This document shows, one piece after another, positions 1-7,800 of a stretch of DNA of 64,000 nt. Both the position numbers and the translations under genes were made by a program. Origin of the DNA: Taklimakanibacter sp021828105 (lineage in GTDB: Bacteria > Pseudomonadota > Alphaproteobacteria > Rhizobiales > Aestuariivirgaceae). Numbering within the stretch: the first letter of the stretch is position 1; every line of letters begins with the position of its first letter. Below the pieces are notes generated by a model. That model made no database searches and had not been told where the DNA came from. It was given only the letters and a program-made list of their open reading frames with translations. The stretch covers positions 124,001 through 188,000 of the forward strand of contig JAKATG010000015.1 of the NCBI GenBank assembly GCA_021828105.1, in the 5' to 3' direction.

Positions 1-800
1 GCAAGGTCGATCTGGTCAGGTCCGAGCCCTTGCGGCTCGCCTTCTCGGCCGCTTCCTGGACCATCGGTCCCTTTCTCGGCGTCTGGCTCTATGAGACCTA
101 CGGTCCCTGGGCGCCGCAGCTCTTGTGTATTGCCGCCTGCTGCCTGGTGGTGGCGTTCTTCTGGTATCTGCGCCTCAACGACCATCCCATCATCCGCGCC
201 GCCCGTTCGAGGCCGCACAACCCATGGACCAATGTCGGGCGCTTCGTCAGCCAGCCACGTCTCAGGCTCGCCTGGATCATCGCCTTCGGCCGGTCCTGCT
301 TCTGGACGACCTTCTTCGTCTATGGCTCGCTGCTCATGATCGAGGGCAATCTCGGCAAGGAGGCGAGCGGGCTCCTGATCTCGTTGAGCCAGCTCGGCCT
401 CATCATGGCCTATCTCGCCGGGCGGATGTCCGAGCGCATCGGCGTGCGCAAGGTGATCGCCGGCTCCTATGCGGTCGCCGCCCTTGCGGTCATTGGCGCG
501 GGCTATGCCGGGACCGCCCAGCCCTTGATGGCGGCGATTTGCCTCCTTATCGGCTCGACCGCAAATTCCGCCTTGGACGGGGTAGGGGGCATTCCCTATC
601 TGCGCTCGGTCAGAGCGCATGAGCGCCCGCAAATGACCGGCGTCTACCGCAGCTATATCGATCTCTCCGATCTTCTGCCCTCGCTCATCTATTCCTTCGT
701 GCTGCTCGCTTTCCCGCTGGGCAGCGTGTTCTACATCCTGGGCGCCTGGCTCGCGATCGTTGGCCTCGTCGCCTGGCGCTATCTGCCGCGCTCGATGTGA
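1..800 (+). CDS. MFS transporter, C-terminal part (5' end outside window)
   Basis: The reading frame is open from the first bases (codons begin at position 3) to a stop at 798-800, so the gene starts upstream of the window. About 265 residues are visible. They alternate hydrophobic membrane-spanning stretches with short charged loops, with GPFLGVW and GRMSERIGVRKV-type loops typical of the second half of a 12-helix major facilitator permease. It is an inner-membrane transporter and its substrate cannot be read from this half. An in-frame TTG at 30 is not a credible start because the coding pattern continues upstream of it. Confidence 0.8.
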   Translation, partial: KVDLVRSEPLRLAFSAASWTIGPFLGVWLYETYGPWAPQLLCIAACCLVVAFFWYLRLNDHPIIRAARSRPHNPWTNVGRFVSQPRLRLAWIIAFGRSCFWTTFFVYGSLLMIEGNLGKEASGLLISLSQLGLIMAYLAGRMSERIGVRKVIAGSYAVAALAVIGAGYAGTAQPLMAAICLLIGSTANSALDGVGGIPYLRSVRAHERPQMTGVYRSYIDLSDLLPSLIYSFVLLAFPLGSVFYILGAWLAIVGLVAWRYLPRSM

Positions 801-895
801 CAATGCGCACAGCGGCATGGTGAATGCCGTGTTAAGGCCTCTTCCACGTCTGTTTAACGATTTTGCGCAATGGTCAGCAGGTTTGGGAGAGTGTC

Positions 896-997
896 ATGTT
901 GCGTATGCGTGCAAAGGTTCCGGCGATTTTCTATCTCTATGTGATCGCCATTCTGGCCATGAGCGTCGTGGCGCTTTCGCGTATCGGCCAGATTTGA
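896..997 (+). CDS. 33-residue single-pass membrane peptide
   Basis: ATG at 896 is preceded by GGGAGA five bases upstream. The 33 codons read as a basic N-terminus (MLRMRAK), then a hydrophobic stretch of about 20 residues that could form one transmembrane helix, and a short polar end (SRIGQI). It sits alone in the gap between the transporter and the rhodanese gene. The ribosome site and the basic-then-hydrophobic pattern support it. Its function is unknown. A chance open frame of this length is possible, so confidence is moderate. Confidence 0.5.
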   Translation: MLRMRAKVPAIFYLYVIAILAMSVVALSRIGQI

Positions 998-1077
998 AAG
1001 AGAAATTCTTGCGCCTTCTTAGCGCTTGACCGCCGCCGGACTTGGCGCGACTGTAGCCGCCTTCTCCGGGAAGGCGC

Positions 1078-1491
1078 ATGCCGCAAAAAATCATCCACGG
1101 CTATAAGGAGCTGATGGCGAAAGCCGAGGCCGAGGTCGAGAGCATTGCGGCCGCCGATGCGATTGCCCTTCACGAGCGCGATGACGTGGTCATCGTCGAC
1201 ATCCGCGATATCCGCGAGCTCGAACGCGAGGGCCGCATTGCGGGATCATTCCATGCGCCGCGCGGCATGCTCGAATTCTGGGTCGATCCGGAAAGCCCCT
1301 ATCACAAGCCCATCTTCGCCGAAGACAAGACCTTCATCATCCACTGCGCCTCGGGCTGGCGGTCGCTGCTCGCGACGCAGATCTTGCAGAAGATGGGCGT
1401 GAAGCCCGTCAAGAACATGACGGGCGGTTTCACGGCCTGGAAGGAAGCGGGTGGCGCCGTCGAGAAGCTGCCGGAAAAGAAGAGCAAGTGA
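1078..1491 (+). CDS. Rhodanese-like domain protein
   Basis: The protein has 137 residues and a single rhodanese fold: the VVIVDIRD strand near residue 38, the GSFHAPRGM segment near 56, and the active-site loop CASGWRS with the presumed persulfide-carrying Cys at residue 90. The end of the domain shows the usual GGFTAWKEAGG. Such proteins transfer sulfane sulfur or act as sulfur carriers in the cytoplasm, and the physiological acceptor is not visible. GGGAAGG just upstream of the ATG serves as ribosome site. A GST gene follows nine bases downstream, so the two are probably co-transcribed and may share a thiol-related role. Confidence 0.88.
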   Translation: MPQKIIHGYKELMAKAEAEVESIAAADAIALHERDDVVIVDIRDIRELEREGRIAGSFHAPRGMLEFWVDPESPYHKPIFAEDKTFIIHCASGWRSLLATQILQKMGVKPVKNMTGGFTAWKEAGGAVEKLPEKKSK

Positions 1492-1500
1492 GAGGCATCC

Positions 1501-2157
1501 ATGGCGAAGCTCCATCTCGTCATCGGCAACAAGAATTACTCCTCCTGGTCGCTCAGGCCCTGGATGGCGCTCACCATGGCGCATATCCCCTTCGAGGAAA
1601 CGATCATCCCGCTCGATCAGCCGCAGACCAAGAAACACATCACCGAGCATTCGGAGGCAGGCTTTGTGCCGGTGCTGCATCACGGCAAGCTGACGGTGTG
1701 GGAATCGCTCGCCATTCTCGAATATCTGGCCGAGATGTTTCCGGAAAAGAAACTCTGGCCGGAAGGCAAGGCCGCCCGTGCCGCGGCGCGCTCGGTGGCG
1801 AACGAGATGCATTGTGGCTTCGCCGCGCTGAGAAGCGCCTGCCCGATGAATCTGCGCCGGCCGCGCAAAGCGGTCGCGATGAACGAGACGGTGAAGACCG
1901 ATGTTGCGCGCATCGACGCGCTCTGGCGTGAGTGCCGCAGGGCCCATGGCCGGAAGGGCAGATTCCTGTTCGGGCCCTTCAGCAATGCCGACGCGATGTT
2001 CGCGCCGGTCGTGACCCGTTTCGACACCTATGACATCAAGGTGTCCGGCGAAAGCCGTGCCTATATGGAGGCGGTGCTCGCGACGCCAGCCTTCAAGGCC
2101 TGGGAGAAGGCGGCCCGTGAGGAAACCTGGATCATCGCTCGGGAGGAAGTCGAGTGA
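1501..2157 (+). CDS. Glutathione S-transferase family protein
   Basis: This 218-residue protein has an N-terminal thioredoxin-like domain beginning KLHLVIGNKNYSSWSLRPW, where the Ser pair around residues 14-15 lies at the usual glutathione-activating position. The GFVPVL cis-proline motif and the E-S glutathione-contact pair (WESLAILEYL) follow. A helical C-terminal half completes the fold. Proteins of this subgroup are cytosolic, and their substrates are rarely known. It starts nine bases after the rhodanese stop and probably shares its transcript. Confidence 0.85.
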   Translation: MAKLHLVIGNKNYSSWSLRPWMALTMAHIPFEETIIPLDQPQTKKHITEHSEAGFVPVLHHGKLTVWESLAILEYLAEMFPEKKLWPEGKAARAAARSVANEMHCGFAALRSACPMNLRRPRKAVAMNETVKTDVARIDALWRECRRAHGRKGRFLFGPFSNADAMFAPVVTRFDTYDIKVSGESRAYMEAVLATPAFKAWEKAAREETWIIAREEVE

Positions 2158-2160
2158 GGA

Positions 2161-2364
2161 CTAGTTCTTGAGCAGGAAGGTCACTTTCATATTGACCCGC
2201 CATTCGGCGATCTTGCCGTTCTTGACCGTCGCCTTGATGTCCTGCACCCAGACGCCTTCGACCTGATCGAGCGTCTGGTCGGCACGCTTGACGCCCTGTT
2301 CGATGGCATCCTCGATGCTTTTCGAGGAGGCGCTGGTGAGTTCGATGACTTTGGCGACGCTCAT
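2161..2364 (-). CDS. Dodecin family flavin-binding protein
   Basis: This 67-residue protein starts MSVAKVIELTSASSKS and contains the dodecin core: S-x-S-x-E-D-A, GVKRADQTL, and a C-terminal strand ending KVTFLL. Dodecins assemble into hollow dodecamers that store riboflavin or FMN. An in-frame TTG lies six bases upstream, but the ATG at 2364 is chosen because GGGAG sits seven bases before it. The gene converges on the GST gene, with stops only a few bases apart. Confidence 0.88.
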   Translation of the reverse strand: MSVAKVIELTSASSKSIEDAIEQGVKRADQTLDQVEGVWVQDIKATVKNGKIAEWRVNMKVTFLLKN

Positions 2365-2475
2365 GGTCAATCTCCCAGTTATTCACAGCATTTGCGGGAA
2401 ACGCCGCTGCCGCCGTTTGTCCGCATGGCCGGATCGTAGCATAATATGCCGGGTTTCAAAGAACGACAGTGACCA

Positions 2476-2892
2476 ATGGCTCTCCATATCATCAAGCTCT
2501 CCGTCGGTAGCGAGGATATCGACGACATGTACCGCTGGCTCAAGGACGCGAAGGCCGGCCGCGACAAGTTCAGCCACACGACGCGCATGTTTCCGCGCCG
2601 CAAGGACGAGATCCTGCCCGGGGGCTCGCTCTATTGGGTCATCCGCGGCGTCGTCCTGTGCCGCACCCCCATTGCCGATCTTGTGCCGGTGACCGGCAAG
2701 GACGGCATCGAGCGCTGCCGGATCGAGCTCAAGCACCAGGTGGTGCCGGTCCAGCCGATGCCGCGCCGTGCCTTCCAGGGCTGGCGCTATTTCAAGGATG
2801 AGGATGCGCCGCGCGACCTGCCTAGGGCTGAGCGCGGCAAGGACATTCCGCCCAAGATGCGCAAGGAGCTGATCGAGCTCGGCCTCCTATGA
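2476..2892 (+). CDS. DUF1489 family protein
   Basis: The 138-residue cytoplasmic protein matches the DUF1489 pattern that is common in alphaproteobacteria: LHIIKLSVG at the start, then TRMFPRRKDEIL, GGSLYWVIRG, and a PRRAFQGWRY segment. Its function is unknown. No signal peptide or membrane segment is seen. Its stop overlaps the start of the following acetyltransferase gene (ATGA at 2889-2892), which indicates translational coupling. Confidence 0.85.
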   Translation: MALHIIKLSVGSEDIDDMYRWLKDAKAGRDKFSHTTRMFPRRKDEILPGGSLYWVIRGVVLCRTPIADLVPVTGKDGIERCRIELKHQVVPVQPMPRRAFQGWRYFKDEDAPRDLPRAERGKDIPPKMRKELIELGLL

Positions 2893-3344
2893 GCGAGGTC
2901 CTGATCCGCAGGCTCGGCAGCGGCGACGATCTCACCCAGGCTTGCGACCTCCTCATCCGGTTCTTCCGCGAGGAAGGTTTCGATACGCCGGACGAGGTGA
3001 TCCGCCGCCACACCGCCGAGATGGCCGGGCTCGACAATTGCGGCCTCTTCATTGCCGAAAATCTGGGCAAGGCGATTGGTGTTGCCACCATATCGCTCGA
3101 ATTCGGCATTGAATTTGGCTGGGGCGCCGAAATGGGCGATCTCTATGTCCTGCCGGAATGGCGTGGCCATGGCCTGTCACGGCGGCTTGTCCTCGCGATC
3201 GAGGATTTCCTCAAAGGCCGCGGCGCCAGCTTCTATCAGGTGACGGTGACGCCCTACGCCCAGGAGGCGCACGATCTCAAAGCCTTCTATGACCGCCTCG
3301 GCTTTGACAGCGAAGGCCGACTGATCCTGGCGAAGAGGCTTTAG
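2889..3344 (+). CDS. GNAT family N-acetyltransferase
   Basis: The 151-residue protein is a complete GNAT domain. The acetyl-CoA pyrophosphate-binding segment reads LYVLPEWRGHGLSRRLV (residues about 82-98), and the family's closing AFYDRLGF signature lies near residue 138. It would acetylate an amine, but the acceptor cannot be predicted. Its start overlaps the DUF1489 stop by four bases, and it converges with the cyclase gene on the other strand, overlapping it by four bases. Confidence 0.85.
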   Translation: MSEVLIRRLGSGDDLTQACDLLIRFFREEGFDTPDEVIRRHTAEMAGLDNCGLFIAENLGKAIGVATISLEFGIEFGWGAEMGDLYVLPEWRGHGLSRRLVLAIEDFLKGRGASFYQVTVTPYAQEAHDLKAFYDRLGFDSEGRLILAKRL

Positions 3345-4459
3345 GTTACCCAGCGGGTGATATCGAAAGCCGCCATCGGGCGGTGGAATCCCTTGAGCGT
3401 CAATTCGCCGAGCGAGCGGGCCTCGACATGGGATTCTATCGGAGCAAAGGCGCGCTGGCTCGCCAATATCTGCCCGGCTTTCGCCTCTTCGCATAAACGG
3501 GCGGCAAGGTTCGGCACGCTGCCGATGACCGCATAGTCCGCGCGCCGATCGAAGCCGATCTTTCCGATCGTCGCATGGCCGCGCGCTATGCCGATGCCGA
3601 AGCCCAGCGAATGGCCGTTGCGCTGCCATTTTTGGCCGAGCAACCCGACCTCATCGCGCATGGCGAGCGCCATGCGGACCGCACGCTCGGTATGATCGGG
3701 GCAGGGCAGCGGGTCGTTGAACAGGACGAGCGCTCCATCGCCAATGAACCTTTCGAGGGTTCCCTCGTGATGATCGATCAGCGCGCCAAGGCAGGCATGG
3801 TATTCGCCGAGCACGACCATCACTTCCTCGGGCTCGGCGATCTCGGCGAAAGCGGTGAAGCCGCGCAGATCGCAGAACACCACGGTCACCTCGCGCCGGT
3901 GGCTTTTGAGCGGATCATCCGCCGCGCTGGACGCCACCACGAGATTGGCCACTTGCTCGGGAAGGAAGCGTTTCAGCCGGTTGACCCGTTCTATTTCCGC
4001 GACTTGGGCTGCGACTTTCTGCTCGAGAGACTGGTTCCAGACCGCGAGATTCGCGGCCATTTCCTGGACCCGGTCATGCAACTGCTTCTGGCGCAGCATC
4101 GAGCGCACGCGGGCGAGGAGGGCTGCATGCTCGAACGGCTTGGACAGGAAATCATCGCCGCCCGCATCGAGGCCCTCGACGACATCGCGCGTGTCCGATT
4201 TGGCGGTGATGAGGACAACCGGTATCGCCTGCAGAGCCGGATCGGCCTTCAGCTCGCGCACGACGCTGATGCCGTCGCGCTTCGGCATCATGATGTCGAG
4301 GAGGATCAGGTCGGGGACGAGACGGCGCGCTGCCGCGAGACCCTCCTCGCCATCTGCCGCCGTCGTCACCTCATAACCGTTGGCCTCCAGTCGGACCCGC
4401 AGGATTTCCAGGTTCTCGGGCATATCGTCCACGGCGAGAATGAGGGGAGGATCGCGCAA
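3341..4459 (-). CDS. Response regulator with class III adenylate/guanylate cyclase output
   Basis: The 372-residue protein has an N-terminal receiver (residues about 5-122, acidic pair DD11-12, phospho-acceptor D55 in LLDIMMP, conserved Lys in LSKPF), then a helical linker (about 125-170), then a class III cyclase domain. That domain keeps both metal-binding Asp residues (VFCDLRGFTAF and FIGDGAL) and the NLAAR transition-state Asn/Arg pair, so it should be active. Whether it makes cAMP or cGMP cannot be told. The start is TTG, needed to retain the DD pair, with a GGCGG-type site upstream. It is the last gene of the kinase-receiver-cyclase operon. Confidence 0.87.
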   Translation of the reverse strand: MRDPPLILAVDDMPENLEILRVRLEANGYEVTTAADGEEGLAAARRLVPDLILLDIMMPKRDGISVVRELKADPALQAIPVVLITAKSDTRDVVEGLDAGGDDFLSKPFEHAALLARVRSMLRQKQLHDRVQEMAANLAVWNQSLEQKVAAQVAEIERVNRLKRFLPEQVANLVVASSAADDPLKSHRREVTVVFCDLRGFTAFAEIAEPEEVMVVLGEYHACLGALIDHHEGTLERFIGDGALVLFNDPLPCPDHTERAVRMALAMRDEVGLLGQKWQRNGHSLGFGIGIARGHATIGKIGFDRRADYAVIGSVPNLAARLCEEAKAGQILASQRAFAPIESHVEARSLGELTLKGFHRPMAAFDITRWVT

Positions 4460-4471
4460 GTGAGGCCGCCT

Positions 4472-4837
4472 TTACATCAGGAATTCACGAACCTTGGCCA
4501 GAAGCAGGCGCGGGCTGAACGGCTTGGTGATGTAGGCATCGCAGCCCGCGGCGCGCGCCTTCGTCTCATCGCCGGACAATGCATAGGATGTAACCGCGAT
4601 GACCGGAATATCGCGCAGCGCCGGATCGGCCTTGATGCGCCGTGTGGTCTCATATCCATCGAGCACCGGCAATTGGATGTCCATGAGGATGAGGTCGGGC
4701 TTGTGGGTCCGCGCCATGGCAAGGCCTTGGGCGCCGTCCGCTGCCTCGATGAGCTCATAATCCGTGGCAGCGAAGAGGTCGCGCAGGATCTGACGATTGT
4801 CTTCGGTGTCCTCGACCATGAGGATGCGTTTGCTCAT
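4472..4837 (-). CDS. Single-domain response regulator (CheY/DivK-like)
   Basis: This is a stand-alone receiver of 121 residues with DD-type acidic residues in MVEDTEDN, phospho-acceptor D53 in LMDIQLP, and the conserved Lys in ITKPF. It has no output domain, so it probably works by protein contact or as a phosphate relay. Its ATG overlaps the stop of the giant kinase gene (4834-4837) and its stop lies 12 bases before the cyclase gene. The natural reading is that the kinase phosphorylates this receiver, the cyclase receiver, or both. Confidence 0.9.
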   Translation of the reverse strand: MSKRILMVEDTEDNRQILRDLFAATDYELIEAADGAQGLAMARTHKPDLILMDIQLPVLDGYETTRRIKADPALRDIPVIAVTSYALSGDETKARAAGCDAYITKPFSPRLLLAKVREFLM

Positions 4838-7800
4838 GCCGCTGCCATCCCTTCACCGGCCCTGACCGGAATTTTGACCCGAAAGGTCGAGCCCGCGCCC
4901 GGCATGGACTCGATACTGATGGATCCGCCGTGCATTTCGACGATGCGCTTGGAAATCGCGAGGCCGAGCCCGGTGCCGCCCTTCTGGCGCGTATTGCTGT
5001 CGTCGATTTGCTGGAATTCCTCGAAGATGCGCGTCTGGTGCTCGAGCGCGATGCCGGGGCCGGTGTCGCGCACTAGGATCTCGAAGCTCCCGTCCCTGGC
5101 ATCGGCGGCGATCTCGATCGAACCCGTTTCGGTGAATTTGACGGCGTTGCCGGCCAAATTGAGGAGAACCTGATGCAGCCGCCGTTCATCGCCGCGCCCC
5201 AAAGGGAGCCCATCGGCGACGGTTGCCGTGAGCTTCAGGCCCTTGGCGCGCGCCAAGGGTTCGGTGGTGGCGGCGACCGTCTTGACGATCTGACCGATGG
5301 CATAATCCTCGAGAGTCAAAGTGAGCTGGCCGGCCTCGATCTTGGACAGATCGAGCACATCGTTGATCAGGCCGAGAAGGTGGCGTCCATTGGCCTGCAC
5401 CCGCCCAAGCGTCGCCTTGGCTTTTTCCGGCAGTTCGCCATAGAGGCCGTCGGCCAGCATTTCCGTGAAGCCCAGAACCGAGTTGAGAGGGGTGCGCAAT
5501 TCGTGGCTCATATTGGCAAGGAATTGCGACTTGTGGCGGCTGGCGATCTCGAGCTGATGGCCCTTTTCCTCGATCTCGCTGAACAGCCGGGCATTCTGGA
5601 TCGCAAGCACCGACTGGGCGGCGAAAGTCTCCATGAGGCGCACGGTCGAATCGGAAAAGCGCCCCGGCGCGCGGCGCCGGACGACGAGTGCGCCGACGAC
5701 CTTGTTGGGCCTGAGCAATGGCACGATGAGAAGACTGCGGAAACCGGCGTCGAGAACGATCTTGTGGGTCGGCGAGGGGAGGTTCGCGGACAAATCTTCC
5801 GCTTGTACCGGCCGGCGGGATCGCGCGGCCTCACCCATGCCAGCGTCGTTCAACCTCAGGGCCTGACCGGAGATCGCCTTGATCAGCTCAGCACTCATTC
5901 CGTAGGTAGCCTTGAGGCGAAAGCGATCCACCTGCCGGCTATAGACATAGATGGCGCCGGCATCGGTGCCGGAAAGCTGCACCGCCTTCGCGACAATGGT
6001 CTCGAGGACGGTGTTGAGATCGAGCGTCGAATTGACCGACTGGCTGACTTCGCCCAGCGCCTTGAGCTCACCGACCGAACGGGCGAGATCGGAAGTGCGC
6101 GCCTGCACCTCCTCGAACAGCCGCGCATTCTCGATCGCGATCACCGCCTGGTCGGCAAAGGTGGTGACAAGCTCGATTTGCTTTTCGGTGAACGGCCGCA
6201 CCGTGCGGCGTATGAGCGCGATCACGCCGATCGTGACCTTGTCGCGCAAGAGGGGAACGCCGAGCAATGTGTGCAGCTCGCCGAGCTTCAGCGCTTCGGT
6301 CCAAGTATATTCGGGATCGGTTGCCGCATCGCGTATGTGAACGACCTTGCCATCCACGAGCGTGCGTCCGGTAGCGGTGCCGCGCGACAATTCGACCGGC
6401 TCGCGCTTCATCAGCTCCATGAACTCCGGCGAGAAGCCGACCTGGCCCGAACGGAAGAATTGTCCATTGCGCTCGCGCGCGATCGTGCCGCCATCGGCAT
6501 CGCACAGGCGTACCGCAGTCTGGAGGATCACATCGAGCACCGGCTGCACGTCGGACGGCGATCTGCTGATGACATTGAGCACTTCGCTGATGGCCGTTTG
6601 ATAGTCGAGCGTTTCCTGGAGCTCGCGCGTCCGTGCCTGCACCTCCTCGAACAGCCTGGCGTTCTCTATGGCAATGACCGCCTGGTCGGCGAAAGTCGTC
6701 ACCAGCTCGATCTGCTTTTCGGTGAAGGGTTCGACCTGCTGATGGGCGAGCGCGATGACGCCGATCAGCTCGCCTGAACGCAGGAGCGGCACGCCCAGAA
6801 GCGTTCTGATCTGGCCGATCTTCGCATGATCCTTGTAGGCATATTCCGGATCTTCCAGGACATCGGCAATGATCGTGGTCCGTTTCTCGAGGCCGGTCCG
6901 GCCGACGAGCGAATCCCGCCCAAGCTTGTAGGTGCGTTCACGCTGGATTTCGAGATAATCCGGCCCCAGGGCGTGTCCGGCGGCCCAGCGCAGGCATGTA
7001 CCATCCCACCTGAATATCTGCGCGATATTGGCGGCGCACAGGCGGGCCGCCGATTCCACCAGCGTGTTCAGAACGGCCTGCAGATCGAAAGTCGACCGGC
7101 TGATCGCCTTGAGCACGTCGGCGGTCGCGATTTGCTGTTGGAGCGATTCCGAGAGCTCACCGGTGCGCGCCTTGACCTCCTCGAACAGCCGCACATTCTC
7201 GATGGCGATGACCGCCTGGTCGGCGAAGGTCTGGACGAGGTCGCTCTGATACTGGGTGAAGGTGCCGGGCTGCGGCCGGCCGAGGAAGAACACGCCTTCG
7301 ACGGTTGCCTCTCTCAGCAAGGGAACGCCCATCAAGGCGCGGGTGTTCCAGATGCTCGGGAGTGGCGCTTCATATTCGCGATCGGCCAGAATATCGGGAA
7401 TGTGTTCGATGTGGCCGGAGATGACGACACGACCGGAAATGCGGCTACGGTCGATCGGCGCGAGGCGACTTTGCAGGTCCGCCTCGTCCTCTGCGGTTCC
7501 CCCGTAGAGTGCTCGAACGCGCAGCATGTCGCCTTCGCGCAGCATGATGCCGCCATAGCTCGCTCCGCACAAACGGGCGGCCGATGCAACGAGTGTCCGG
7601 AGCACGGCGGGCAGATCGAAGGCCGCACGGCTGATCGCTTTCAACACTTCGGCCGTCGCTGTCTGCCGTTCGATCGCCTGGATGAGCTCGCGGTTGCGCG
7701 TCTGAAGCTCTTCGAACAGCCGGGCATTCTCGATCGCGATCGCCGCCTGATCGGCGAACAGGACAAGGAGGTCGATCTGTTTCTGGCTGAAAGGCCGGAC

